From the NCBI GenBank assembly GCA_945859605.1, contig OX243824.1:6663537-6727536 (forward strand): a DNA stretch of 64,000 nucleotides, read 5' to 3'. The stretch's first letter is position 1; each line of letters begins with the position of its first letter. This document shows, in pieces, positions 11,680-23,499 of this stretch. The position numbers and the translations under genes were made by a program. The DNA comes from Lumbricus rubellus. Lineage: Eukaryota; Annelida; Clitellata; Crassiclitellata; Lumbricidae. The notes beneath the pieces were generated by a model. The model saw nothing but the letters and a program-made list of their open reading frames with translations. It had not been told where the DNA came from and made no database searches.

Positions 11680-12450
11680 AGTAGAGACGAGCCTGATAAC
11701 AGCATCGTTTTATACGATTAAAAGGTGTCTAACAGAAAGCACATAATTCAATTAACAATTTAACATCACTTAGTTCCAAACGGCACCTTTTAGCAATCAG
11801 GGACATTGAACCCTCATGATTGTAATGTCACAATTATAGTATAGAGTAGGGTTAGGCTTATAGGCTTAGGGTTAGGGTTAGGGCTAACGACTTATTTAAA
11901 TTTACAGATTTTTACTTTGTGCTTGAAAGGCGATCTGAGTTATAACAAACATACAAACTCTAAGATACTGGCACAAAATTTAAGCATGACTTTAGTGTCG
12001 AAGTATAATTATGGAACTGCTTTTAGTATCGATGTCACGTGCCACCAATCATTATTATTTTTCGACCATAACTTATCATCAAGCCTCGATAGTTTGGTGA
12101 TCCCATAGTTTAGTGGGTCGTCTGACTGTGACCCTTCAGGGTCTTCCAGTAGTTGAATAAATATTAAACTGTACAATAATAGCACACCACACAATTAGCA
12201 AAGTTGAGGGAATATAAAAGTCGCTAATAATCACAGAAACTCAGCTATAAAAGGTGTTAAATCTGAACGTGGGCCTCTGTACATGTTAATAGTTGACATA
12301 ATGTGTTAATTGTAGAATGGTTATTATTTTTGGTATTGTTCATGCCTTGATCTGTTTCTGCATTGGCTAATAATTATAATAGGCTATTAGTGAAAGAATT
12401 TTAGGAAAATCGACTCAACAAATTTGCAGGAAGCAGAGACTTCGCAGAGT
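11680..12450. repeat. Diverged repeat family, copy 1 (partner at 16560-17330)
   Basis: Collinear blocks are shared with 16560-17330: the tagcatcgtttta.acgattaaaaggtgtcta box, gaaaggcgatctgagtta, cacaattagcaaagtt.aggg and ggtattgttcatgccttgat. There is no coding potential. Confidence 0.7.
11847..11886. repeat. Short interstitial telomere-like tract
   Basis: ttagggttagggttaggg preceded by related ttaggc variants. Related taaccctaaccc words occur at 46914-46935. Confidence 0.7.
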
Positions 12451-12690
12451 TGCTAAGTACACCCCACTGACTAAAATACCCAAACTCCCCATAATATATT
12501 CGAGCTGTACAAAATTAGCTCTTTAAAACTGGAAAATTAAGTATTTCGTGGTGGTGGTGTAAATACGCTTACAAAATAAACGTGCTCAATTACTTGAAGT
12601 TTGGTATTTAGTTAACGAAAGCCGCACTTAATAAAGGTTTGTTGACAAGCAACATCTGCACGGCAAGAGCTGAATGCTCAACCTACATAG

Positions 12691-12922
12691 TTTGTTTGTA
12701 CATGTATGTATGTGCACTTGTTATAGCGCCCCTTCAAGCTCACTACTCAGAGGCGCTCCCGACTGCAGCGCGTACACTGCATCGGAGTTTCACGCCGAAG
12801 CGCTGAGCAATTGCGAGTGAAGGACTTGCCCAAGGTCCTTACGCGGCGACTTGAGACGGATTCGAACCTGCAACCCTTCGGCTGCAAGGTGACGAACATA
12901 CCTACTACACCACAGCGTCCCA
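12691..12922 (-). mobile_element. SINE-A copy, full length
   Basis: It has the same head, B box and gcgctataacaagtgcacat tail as the other copies. The subfamily has gcagccgaagggttgcaggt before the B box. Confidence 0.85.
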
Positions 12923-13079
12923 CGCATAGTGCGCACAACACACGGTCTCCGTAAAGCTCTGTGGTGTGTCGTATACGTGATCCACATGTAGGCTATACAC
13001 GTTGAATTGGAAAAATATAATATATATATATTTTTTAATTCTGCCGACAAAAGCCTGCTTTTTCCGTTCTGGGTCACTG

Positions 13080-13146
13080 TAATATTTTTACATTTTGGCG
13101 TTAATTTCTCTATTAGAGAAATTAACGCCAAAATGTAAAAATATTA
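13080..13146. repeat. Perfect palindromic hairpin (32-bp arms, 3-nt loop)
   Basis: Left arm 13080-13111, loop ATT at 13112-13114, right arm 13115-13146, with no mismatch. The core is ttttggcgttaatttctct and its inverse. Confidence 0.95.
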
Positions 13147-13249
13147 TTGGGATGAAACTATTTTATTCCCAACTATAGACGCAACTATTTTTTATATTTA
13201 AGCGATAATAGCCTATCATTTAAAAACTGATGTCATTTAAATTGTTTCA

Positions 13250-13420
13250 AGGAGTTTAGGGCGACTGAACTAACGGATTTCAATAAACAGGCATTGCTCA
13301 AACGATCAAGCAACAGTGTTGATGCGCTATCATACAAACTTGGACATATTTTTTTCAGTGAGTCATGTTTATTCTGTTTGACTTGTGTGTGCAATAAATA
13401 AACAAATCAAATCATATCGT
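13250..13420 (+). mobile_element. Possible LINE 3' tail
   Basis: A frame reading ATELTDFNKQALLKRSSNSV then DALSYKLGHIFFSE runs into aaataaacaaatcaaatc. The A-rich pentamer-like tail and the peptide style suggest a non-LTR retrotransposon end; no catalytic motif is present. Confidence 0.3.
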
Positions 13421-13745
13421 TTGGTTCACTGACGAAAAACTTCACTGTTGCTTCAACTTCAAATAACCTAGGCCTAGTCAAAAATGATCGCCTGTGTATA
13501 ATTAAGCTGCCGTCGGTAGAGACTCGGTACACTAGAAATAATCCATGGGAGTCGTTTGCACGAATTTGGTCAAGCTGTAATCGATAAAACAATTAGTCAG
13601 TGGCGAGCGCGTCTGTGTGCGTGTGTTGAAGCCAAACTAGGAAATTTTGAACAAACAGATAATAGTTATCTAATTCATGTCCTTTGAACTGAAGCTTCTC
13701 CGTGTTTTTTTATTATTATACTATACAGATTATCACATAAAATAT

Positions 13746-13890
13746 CGTAGCAATAGGAGAGGTTCGGTTTTTCCGTTCACCGTGTAGGTCTAATAGTACT
13801 GTGGGAAACCGATTTAATCCAATGAAATAATAAAATAACGAAATTTCTAGTTTAGTTGATCGCGGATAAAAAGGTGTTTATATGAAGTAT
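13746..13890. repeat. Repeat with partner at 21245-21375
   Basis: Both copies read tagcaataggagag.ttcg, ccgttcaccgt, aaataataaaataacgaaat and cggataaaaaggtgttta. They are about 80 percent alike by eye. Confidence 0.65.
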
Positions 13891-14177
13891 GATATTATCA
13901 CTAGTAACCTAATATCGAGTTTCTAACGACATCTTTCGGCTGTTTGGGCGATCGACATCTACCTATAGTAGTGTTGTTTTAATAATGTCTCAATTTTAGC
14001 TTTAGTTTTAGTTTTAATTGTTGCTGAATATTAGTTTTAGTTTTCGTTTTACTTTTAGTAATCCAATTTTGGTTTGAGTTTTAGAAAAATTTGAGAGCTG
14101 TGTTTGCATCTATAGATTAAATAAATAGATGGTGATACGCTATTGCTGCACTATTATTATGAATAATTATTATTATT

Positions 14178-14396
14178 GGGGCGCGGTGGTATAGTGGTGG
14201 CGTCGCTGCCTTGGAGCCGGAAGGTTCGAGGTTCGAATACACCCTCAAGCCACTGCGTAGGGACCGTGGGCAAGTCCTTCACTCACAATTGCTCAGCGCT
14301 TCGGCGTAAAACTCCGATGCAGTGTCCGCTCTGCATCGGGAGCGCCTCTGAGTAGAAAGAGCTTGAAGGGGCGCTATAACAAGTGCACATACAAAA
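14178..14396 (+). mobile_element. SINE-A copy, full length (reference copy)
   Basis: It begins ggggcgcggtggtatagtgg, which carries a Pol III A-box-like TGGTATAGTGG, and has a B box at GGTTCGAATAC. The body reads ctcagcgcttcggcgtaaaa and gggagcgcctctgagtagaa, and the tail is gcgctataacaagtgcacat plus acaaa. It is a tRNA-derived SINE with about 220 bp per unit. Confidence 0.88.
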
Positions 14397-14479
14397 GGTG
14401 TTATCACTGGAAGAAAATTAAAGAAACGGATCATTGGATCATACAATAAACAAATAAAAAGGGCCATCCGATCATGTAC

Positions 14480-15150
14480 AATCTTTCATTCTACTCTGTC
14501 ATCTCATAAGAATGAATTATTAACAAATGATCTTACTATTATAGCACCAGAATTTGATACTAGAATTTATTAAATTTGCATCCGTTACACACCTTTTAAT
14601 AAAGAAGATAAATTTTATTTAAACGTTTTCAACGTTCAGGTTTGTCGTTTCCGGGGACTGTTGTGACGACGTCAGATTCTTATAAGCTGTTATCTTATCA
14701 GATGTGAAATGTGGATTTTTAAAATTGATACTGTACAAACCGATGTCATATCCAAAATTTTTTAAAATCACCTTTAACATTATCCTTTCATCTGTAAATT
14801 GTGGGGCGTGGTGGTGTAGTGGTGGCGTCGTTGCCTTGGAGCCGGAAGCTTCGAGGCTCGAATCCACCTCGCCGCGTAAGGACCTTGGGCAAGTCTTTCA
14901 CTTACAATTGCTCAGCGCTACGGCGTGAAACTCCGATGCAGTGTCCGCTCTGCATTCGGAAGCGCCTCTGAGTAGAGAGAGCTTGAAGGGGCGCTATAAC
15001 AAATGCGCATACAAACAAACAAACAAATTGATGCTACATTTCATCGATGATGCTCCAGCCTTCAAATCAGTGGTGGTTGTCAAATGGTAACACTATGGGA
15101 GTATGGGTCAGTTTCAAACCGAGTTGAAACTTTAAATTGACGCTACACCT
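14480..15150. repeat. Diverged repeat pair, copy 1 (split by a SINE)
   Basis: It matches 19050-19450 in order: ctgtcatctcataagaa, ccgttacacaccttttaat, gatgtgaaatgtggat, atcacctttaacatt and ccgagttgaaactttaaatt. The SINE at 14803-15027 is inserted in this copy only. Confidence 0.72.
14803..15027 (+). mobile_element. SINE-A copy, full length
   Basis: Head ggggcgtggtggtgtagtgg, B-box region aggctcgaatcc and an acaaacaaacaaacaaa tail. It interrupts the first member of a diverged duplicated repeat (14480-15150 versus 19050-19450). Confidence 0.88.
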
Positions 15151-15299
15151 TTGTTTGTATGTGCACTTGTTATAGCGCCCCTTCAAGCTACTACTCAGAG
15201 GCGCATCCGACTGCAGAGTGGACACTGCATCGGAGTTTCACGCCGAAGCGCTGAGCAATTGTGAGTGAAGGACTTGCCCAGGGTCCTTACGCGGCGACT
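15151..15299 (-). mobile_element. SINE-A copy, head-truncated
   Basis: The tail and body are present up to gccgcgtaaggacc; the tRNA-like head is missing and the sequence changes abruptly at 15300. Confidence 0.8.
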
Positions 15300-15755
15300 G
15301 AAAGATTAAGAAATTTTTCAGGAATTGCAAATATTGCACTTTTTAAACGTGAAAAGCCGCCATTGAAAACAGCTAGATCTCGAAAAGCACCTAGAAAGCT
15401 GGACAACGGCGAAAAACCTAGATCTAGGTGGAAAAGCAATGAGTGTCATCCCGGACATGATGAGCAAATTCGCTAAAAATTAATGATATCCTAAAAGGCT
15501 GACACTGCAGTGTGGAGAATTAAGAAAATTTCAACATTGGGGATAGGATGTGTTCCTCCCAAAAGCCCCTCACCTGCATGGTACATTCATAAAGAACACA
15601 AGTAAAGTTTACAAAACCGATTGCCTCTCATAACGAATAATTTAATTAACGCGGACGATTACCAATGACGGCGCTACAACAGGGAAAGCCTGAAAAATTG
15701 CACTGGTAGAAAGTCGCATGCCCTGAGATATTTTTTGCCTGCAGAGTGTAAATTT

Positions 15756-16448
15756 GGCACTCCTCCGAAGTCCGGTCCCAAATTATTTCACAGCATTTGT
15801 CTCACCGTCACTTTACAAACCGTTCACATAATTGAAGAAAACTTGGTAGGCCTATATACCTGTCGGTTAATTAACCGCCACACACAGAAACCCATCATAC
15901 AAAATCTTGCATGCAAAATTAATTCACCTCCTTAAATTTAATCGGAATTAGCGCTTGAGAAATGAAAGCTGGAGCCTTAATTGAAACTTTTTACAGATGA
16001 AATGGAGGTTGGATTGATGAAAAAACGCAAGATAAATGGAATCTGGATGATGGTTCGTTTACAGTGAGATAGAAGTTGGATTGACGAAGATAACGCACGA
16101 GAAATAAAAGCTGGATCAACGTAATAGAAACCGGATTGATGAAGAAACGCTTAAGTGATGAAGGCTGGATGAGGGTATTTTATATCTGAATTAGAAGTTG
16201 GATTGACGAAAATAGCGAGCGAAAAATAGAAGCTGGACGAAGGTTTTTTAGATCTGAAGTAGAAGCTGGATGCATATTGAAACTTGCGAAATCTGTCTAG
16301 AAAATGTAGCCTACTGGTAATTTTGGTAAACAAAATGGCCTCAATAATGACGTCATTCTATATAAGGGTGGGTAAGTAAGCATTGGAGAAGCATATCTAT
16401 GTGATAAGCCATGCGAAATAATTTGGGACCAGACTTCGGAGGAGTGCC
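15756..16448. mobile_element. Merlin-like inverted-repeat element with internal tandem repeat
   Basis: The terminal inverted repeats begin GGCACTCCTCCGAAGTC and run 34 bp with one internal mismatch. The element is flanked on both sides by GTAAATTT (15748-15755 and 16449-16456), a perfect 8-bp target duplication. GG ends with an 8-bp duplication fit the Merlin superfamily; hAT is the alternative. The centre (about 15985-16270) is a degenerate repeat of about 60 bp built on gaagctggattgacgaa. No transposase is seen. Confidence 0.75.
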
Positions 16449-16556
16449 GTAAATTTTATTAAACTATTTTTACCGCATTTTGCCATTTCGACCGGTAAAT
16501 TCAGATTTTTTGGCCTAGAAAATATTTTGCCTCAACATGCTGCGTATTAAAATAAT

Positions 16557-17330
16557 GCGAAAGAAAGACAAACCTTATAATAGCATCGTTTATCACGATT
16601 AAAAGGTGTCTAGCGGATGGCGTAGTTTCAATATCAGCATCAAGTTTTAAGCACCATCTTTTGGCATTGCCCTTACATCACGTAATGTTACAATTATAAT
16701 CAAAATAATGTGAACTACATGTAATGACTCATTCAAATTTGCAGATAAATATGTGGCATTTGAAAAGCGATCTGAGTTACTAACAGAAGCTTTAACGTTT
16801 ACCGGGACGCATATACGCAATTTATACAATAATTGTCGAAGTATGGAGTTGCAACTTGCAACACTAAATATAGGCCTAGAAAATATTTTACCTAAACATG
16901 CTTCGGATTCAAATGATGCGAAGGAAAGACGAACATTATAATAGCATCGTTTATCACGATTAAAAGGTGTATAGCGGATGGCGATCTTACATGTCACCAA
17001 GCATATTATTAGACACTACTCGATCACTTGACAACTCCCTAATTTTAGTGGATCGTGTTACCCTTCAGTGGTCTTCTATTTGTTGCCTGAATAATAAACT
17101 CTGATGATCACTGCACAATTTAGCAAAGTTAGGGGGAATAAAAGTCGTCAATAAACATTTCACATCAGTTAGAGGAGGTACTAGATTTGAACCTGGACCT
17201 CTGTGGTTGACAGTTCATACACGTTATGTTGATCATAAAAAGGTTGTTATTCTTGGTATGGTTCATGCTTTCATCTGTTTCAGCACTGGCTAATGGGTAT
17301 TTCGGGCCGCTTGGACCCGTATTCCGTAAT
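16557..17330. repeat. Diverged repeat family, copy 2
   Basis: It matches 11680-12450 in order. The tagcatcgtttatcacgatt box occurs twice (about 16580 and 16940), so this copy contains an internal duplication of about 360 bp. Confidence 0.7.
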
Positions 17331-17399
17331 AATCGTATGACGAACACGAAGAATATTACATAAAGCAAAATTGAATGTTATTAAAAGGTTTCTAACGTA

Positions 17400-17660
17400 T
17401 AAAGGCACTATAATAAAATTCATAGCAGTATCGAACCCTGAAACAGCTGGCTAACGTGAGCGGCGTAGAAGGTCACTACTCAAACCGCGAGGAAGGCAAC
17501 GGGAAACCACCTCGGCTACTTCCCAAGACATGATATGGACAAATCAAGTGCAACCCTAGGATCACCGGATTGTCCACGTCACAAACCTGCTCAACAGCAG
17601 ACGACTGAAAGAAGATCGAGCTCTAATCGCCATCTTGGAAATGCTGCCATCTCCACCAAC
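17400..17660 (+). mobile_element. RTE/BovB-like retroposon tail
   Basis: The sequence gaaggcaacgggaaaccacc followed by ctcggctacttcccaagaca resembles the conserved 3' region of RTE-class LINEs and their SINEs (gaaggcaacggcaaaccacc). The fragment ends in an AT-rich catcataataaaat stretch. Assignment is by memory of the family. Confidence 0.45.
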
Positions 17661-17712
17661 TTACATTACAATTCATCATAATAAAATTTGATCTACTGAT
17701 TGATTAACATTT

Positions 17713-17946
17713 ACGGTGGTGTAGTGGTGGCGTCGTTGCCTTGGAGCCGGAAGGTTCGAGGTTCGAATCCACCTGGCCGCGTAAGAACCTTGGGCAAGTC
17801 CTTCACTCACAATTGCTCAGCGCTTCGGCGTGAAACTCCGATGCAGTGTACGCTCTGCATTCGGGAGCGCCTCTGAGTATAGAGAGCTTGAAGGGGCGCT
17901 ATAACAAGTGCACATACAAACAAACGAACAAACAAACAAACAAACA
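17713..17946 (+). mobile_element. SINE-A copy
   Basis: It starts within the A box (ggtggtgtagtggtggcgt), has an intact B box ggttcgaatcc and ends in an acaaacgaacaaacaaaca tail. Confidence 0.87.
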
Positions 17947-17984
17947 GACGATCTATTATAAAGTAGGTTTAGGCAGAAACACCT

Positions 17985-18220
17985 TCGTTCATTCATTCAT
18001 TCACTCATTCATTCACTCATTTATTCACTCATTCATTCGTTCGTTTCTTCGTTCATTCATTTAATTCATTCGTTCATTAATTAATTAATTAATTAATTAA
18101 TTAATTAATTAATTAATTAATTAATTCATTCATTCATTCGTTCTTTCGTTCGTTCGTTCATTCATTCATTCATTCATTCATTCATTCATTCATTCATTCA
18201 TTCATTCATTCATTCATTAC
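17985..18220. repeat. ATTC and TTAA microsatellites
   Basis: CATT units flank a pure TTAA block at 18078-18126. The tract trails a SINE-A. Confidence 0.95.
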
Positions 18221-18483
18221 CAGTACTTATATAGCGCCCTTTCAAGGCGACTACTCGGAAGTGCTCCAGACCCCAGTACAGCTAAAAAAGGAGTTTTGAG
18301 ATGCACACTGAACGAGTCAAAATGAACCCTGGTGAACAAGCGCAGCGACAAAATGGAGCCCATTCAAAAGCTGTGGATCAAGCACAGAGATTCTACTAGA
18401 TACTATTTTGATTTGTTGGCGATTTTCTTCAGTCTAGACTCTAGAGCACCTACTATACTATACAAAGTGCAACGCTTGTGTTC

Positions 18484-18946
18484 CAGCGTTGCCACTGCTT
18501 GGGTTTTTCACAAGATCTTGGGTTTTTTGATCCGTACTTGGTAAATGGGGTTTTTTTCGGAAAGAACTTGGGTTTTTTGCTTGGGGTTTTTTCGACAAAA
18601 TGTTTGGTTTTTTTCGATTAGAACTTGGGAAAATGGGGTTTTTCGGGAAGAACTTGGGTTTTTTGCTTGAGTTTTCTGTTTCGACTAAGAAAATCTGGAA
18701 ATTGTGGACATTTTGGAAAGATTTGGGCCGGATGACTAAAAAAAAAGAAAGGGTCATCAGAATTTTCGGACTGGAAATTGAAAGATTTATAGATTTATTT
18801 TGGTCCGGATGACTAAAAAAAGAGCCGTCTGATATTTTTGACGGGAAATTGTCGAAATTTTGGAAGATTTGGGCAACTTGGGTTTTCTTGGGTTTTCTCG
18901 ACCCTCCAACTTGTGTTTTTTCAATTTTTTTAGAGTGGCAACGCTG
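18484..18946. mobile_element. hAT-like non-autonomous element
   Basis: Inverted ends CAGCGTTGCCACT / AGTGGCAACGCTG are flanked by the 8-bp duplication TTGTGTTC at 18476-18483 and 18947-18954. CAG...TTGCCA ends with 8-bp duplications are typical of hAT elements. The interior is a degenerate array of an aacttgggttttttgc-type unit plus a tggccggatgactaaaaa motif that recurs near 59,345-59,370. Confidence 0.8.
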
Positions 18947-19049
18947 TTGTGTTCTGCCTCACTTGCAGAAACTTTTGCAGGCCCAAGCAGATATTTCGCA
19001 TTGTCCGAGATTCAAACCTGAACCACTATGGTTAATGTTCGATGTATCA

Positions 19050-19450
19050 ATGTTTTATTCTGCTCTGTAATCTCATAGAAGCAATCAGAGCAAAAAAAAC
19101 CAGAATTTACTACTAGAATTGATAAAACATGCATCCATCCGTTAGACACCTTTTAATCTAATTATTTTGATCTCATTTAACAGCTCACAACGTTCCAGAT
19201 TGTCATAATAACCTGAATGACGAGATCGAAGTGAGATTCTTATCAGCTGTTTCCCTAACCGATGTGAAATGTGAATTTTCTAATAATTGATATTCTGATT
19301 GCACCTGCGAACCGAAGTCATTTGCAAATTTTATCACCTTTAACATTGTTTATCATGCAACTTTTAATTGATGATGCTATACCTTCAAATCAGTGGTCAA
19401 AGGTTAGCACCATGGGACAGTTTTAAACCGAGTTGAAACTTTAAATTGAC
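19050..19450. repeat. Diverged repeat pair, copy 2 (unsplit)
   Basis: The uninterrupted partner of 14480-15150; it runs into the TATC array at 19487. Confidence 0.72.
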
Positions 19451-19486
19451 TTTATAGTTATTTGTGAATTTGTTACATGCGAACCA

Positions 19487-20482
<996 letters not shown>

Positions 20483-20538
20483 GTTGTAATCCTAGAGCTA
20501 ATTGTTGGGCTATACGTGGTGTGCATCGTTTGTTGCAG

Positions 20539-20716
20539 AGTGGCATGGTGGTGGTCAGAAGGCTTCGAGTCGACTCTGTGACTGGACATTCAACGTGTCC
20601 GAAGGGTCAGTGTCCAGTCCTGACCACTGGCTTCCGATGACCACCAAGTGCACTTACATCTTCCACATCCATCGACGTCATCGCCTCGATGTCGTTCTCA
20701 ACATCTATGGACTCAG
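20539..20716 (+). CDS. CUB-domain gene, exon C (first half of CUB module 2)
   Basis: With phase-1 entry, the frame reads EWHGGGQKASSRLCDWTFNV, then SEGSVSSPDHWLPMTTKCTY and a hydrophobic strand ending NIYGL. This matches the opening of a CUB domain: Cys, aromatic, a G-x-x-SP turn, a second Cys before an aromatic, and an hxhxhxxh strand. The acceptor is tgttgcag at 20531-20538. The donor is GTAAAC at 20717, leaving phase 2, which matches the next exon. A roughly 1-kb tetranucleotide array, pyrimidine-rich on the coding strand, ends only about 60 bp upstream. Confidence 0.82.
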
Positions 20717-21244
20717 GTAAACACGATGAATGGAATGAGATTGGCTTTTTAGACAGGTAATCAGGTAGATAGACGATTCGTGAGGTCCTGAATGCAATGC
20801 TAAAAGTTTTAAGAAAAGAAGTGCCAGGATACCCCATACATTTTCAGGTGTGCTGGCCAAATAAGTGGCAGAACGGCATAGAGATTTGAAAATAAGTGCC
20901 AGGACGCCGTCCATGACCGTCCTGTCACACTTTAATGCATCAATGCATCCTATCATCCATCAATCCACCCATCTATCCATACTTCCATTCCTCCCTCCAT
21001 TCATCCATCTATCCATCCATCCAGAACGGACTAGAATATAACAGAACATAGAATAAAAAATACAATAGAACAGGATAGAAAAGAACATAATAAACTATAG
21101 AATAGAATAAAGCAGAAAGAATTTGCTTATGCCAGAACACAATAGAACAGAAACAAATAGAACACAACAGAGAAAAAGAATAAACTAGAACAACACAGAA
21201 CATAACATAATGGAATCGAATAAAAAATAGATTAGATTGGATCA

Positions 21245-21375
21245 GATGATTGTAGCAATAGGAGAGTTTCGTTTCTTCCGTTCACCGTATGGAAATCGGA
21301 TGTATCCAATAAAATAATAAAATAACGAAATTTTTAGTTTGGTTCATCACGGATAAAAAGGTGTTTAAATCAAGT
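21245..21375. repeat. Repeat with partner at 13746-13890
   Basis: Second copy, lying in the intron between CUB exons C and D, ending just before the agaatagaac microsatellite. Confidence 0.65.
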
Positions 21376-21600
21376 GTGTTGAATAGAATAGACTAGAATA
21401 GATCATAATAGAACAGAACAGACTAGAATAGAATAGAACAGAACAGAATAGAATAGAACAGAACAGAATGATGCATAATTGCATAGAATAGAACGGAGTA
21501 GAACAGAATAGAACAGAATAGAATTGAAAGAACAAGAATAGAATATAGAAACAGAACAAAACATAGCATAACATAATAGAATGGAACAAAAATAGAAGAG
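21370..21600. repeat. AGAAT/AGAAC pentanucleotide array
   Basis: Degenerate agaatagaac repeats; a looser version spans 21025-21235. It ends 30 bp before CUB exon D. Confidence 0.9.
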
Positions 21601-21629
21601 ATGACTGTGTTGATTGTGTTCTAATTTAG

Positions 21630-21964
21630 TTCGTCGTGCGCTGATTACGTTGAGTTGTACGAAGGCGATCGGATGGTGGAGAGATTCTGCGAGGGGGAGC
21701 AGGATGCAACGATAGATGGCAGCAGGATGATGCGGAACAATGCGGAAAGGGAGGCAGGAAGACAACAGTATCAACAGCATCATCATCATCATCATCCAGT
21801 GGCTGCTGATGATGGGGAAGAGGAGGAGGATGGTGCGACGGGAGGGGTTCATAGATTCAGCTTCCACCGGACTCCGGTTCGATTCGTCTATTTCACATCC
21901 AGTGGACAAATGCAAGCGACCCCGGAAAGAGGATTCTGGCTCTCCTACAAACAACTACTCGCAG
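21630..21964 (+). CDS. CUB-domain gene, exon D (second half of CUB module 2, with His/acidic insert)
   Basis: The splice restores Ser, then reads SSCADYVELYEGDRMVERFC, the usual C-D-Y-V-E-L-Y-G core of a CUB domain. The closing strands are PVRFVYFTSSG and GFWLSYK. Between them lies an insert of about 50 residues, rich in His, Gln and Glu (six consecutive His, then EEEED). It would sit in the loop after the FC cysteine, where CUB domains are normally short. The acceptor is ctaatttag at 21621-21629, the donor is GTAACT at 21965 and the exit phase is 1. The CAT and GAG runs suggest microsatellite-driven growth of a coding loop. Confidence 0.82.
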
Positions 21965-22301
21965 GTAACTTCTATTGTAAATGCAACCAGTAATTTCTAT
22001 TGTAGCTGTTATTAGTAGTTTTTATTGTAGCTGTATTATTGGTAACTTTTATCGTTATTGTATTCAATAACTTCCATTGTAACTGTAATTAGTTATTTAC
22101 ATTGTATTGCAACTTCTCTTCTTATTCTTGTTCTTCTTGTTCTTCCTGTTCTTGTTATTGTCGTTCTTCTTCTTCTTCTCTTTCTTTCTCTTCCTCTATT
22201 AGCATAGTTGCAGTAGCTATTCCTTCCCGTTGTCGCTGTTTTTTAAATTGTTAACATTGTTCGCAATAAGTAAAATGGAAAACTGTTCTTTATGTTCGTA
22301 G

Positions 22302-22507
22302 ATGGCAGCAGCAGCATCGGAAAAGGTGGAGGAAGCGAAGGAAGAGGAGGAGGAGGTGGAGGTGGAGGAGGAGGTGGAGGGTCATCTGGAGAGGAGAGTC
22401 ATCGCCCTCTAGCGTCGGCGAAGGGCGACCATCGACGCATGAGCAGTGACGAACAACGCTTGCCCGATTATGACCATCATCATCATCACCACTACCCGAC
22501 GAACAGT
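22302..22507 (+). CDS. CUB-domain gene, exon E (low-complexity Gly/His exon; 3' end uncertain)
   Basis: The acceptor gttcgtag ends at 22301, and phase-1 entry (matching exon D) gives DGSSSIGKGGGSEGRG, a Gly run, then GDHRRMSSDEQRLPDYD and six His. The His run mirrors the insert in exon D, which supports the same gene. The frame stays open to 23119, but beyond about 22510 it is a CTC/TTC tract coding only Ser, Phe and Leu, more likely intron. I see no convincing donor between 22400 and 22520; a GTATGT at 23107 is the only good one. The end given is an estimate. Confidence 0.5.
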
Positions 22508-22509
22508 GC

Positions 22510-23105
22510 CTCCTCCACCTTTTTCCTGTCCTTCTCTGTCTATTCCTCCTCGTTCATCTTCTTGTCCTCCTACTTCCTCTCCTTTTTCTTCTCCTTCTTC
22601 TCCTCCTTCTCCTTCTTCTTATCCTCCTCTGTCTATTCCTCCTTCTTACTCCTCTTGTCCTCCTCCATCTTCTCCTTCTTCTCTTTCTTCTTCTCTTCCT
22701 CCTCCTCCTCCTCCTCTGTCTTTTCCACCTCCTTACTCCACTTGTCCTCCTCGTTCTTCTCCTTCCTCTGTTCATTCTTCTCCTCCTCGTCGCATTTCTC
22801 AACCCACAAACTCTCAGACGTTGTTGTCCTTCGACCGGCTTTAGGTTCCGGCCTCGCCTCCGGGCATCGCCTCCTCATCGTCCCTCTCATACCGCTACTC
22901 CTCATTCTCTTCCGCTTCCTCTTTTCCGCCACCATATCCTACTGCTCCATCACCTCTACATCATCTTCTACCGCCTCCTCCTTCTCCTACCCATCCTCTT
23001 TCTCCTCTTCTGACACCAGAAATTCCTCCTCCTCCATCTTCAGTTCCCTTTCGTCTTCTACCTCCTCTTTGTCCTCCGCTTTCTCCTCCTCCTCCTCCTC
23101 CTCGT
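22510..23105. repeat. CTC/TTC tract
   Basis: Pyrimidine-rich + strand sequence after the Gly/His exon, interrupted at 22800-22900 by unique GC-rich sequence (ttaggttccggcctcgcctc). Confidence 0.85.
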
Positions 23106-23159
23106 CGTATGTTTCATGAGCTGATTGTTTACTAGTCAGTTGGGATGGACGTCGACTGA

Positions 23160-23490
23160 GAAAGACAAGACAGACGGACACACACACACACACATATACA
23201 CACACAGACAGACAGGCAGACAGACAGAGACACAGAGAGACATAGAGACACAGATACAGAGACACACAGAGAGAAAGACAGACAGACACAGAGAGAGAAA
23301 GAGACAGAGACAGACAAAGACAGGCAGAGACAAGGTAGCCAACAGGGAGACAGAGAGAGACAGACAGAGAGACAGACAGACAGAAACATAGAAACACAAA
23401 TACATAGAGAGACACACAGAGACAGCGTGGTAGAGTCAGAGACAGCGACAGAGTGGCAGACATAGAGAGAGGCAGAGAGGCAGACAGATA
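23160..23490. repeat. ACAG/GAGA microsatellite
   Basis: CA-rich at 23178-23205, then ACAG/GAGACAGA to 23490. Confidence 0.95.
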
Positions 23491-23499
23491 CAGAGGGGT

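Noticed and set aside
14178..14260. tRNA gene
   Set aside because: A-box and B-box-like words are present, but the sequence is the head of an interspersed SINE with several copies and no cloverleaf acceptor stem was found.
22292..23119. Full 275-codon Ser/Phe-rich frame as coding
   Set aside because: After about 22510 it is CTC/TTC repeat. Only the Gly/His part with a phase-matched acceptor was kept.
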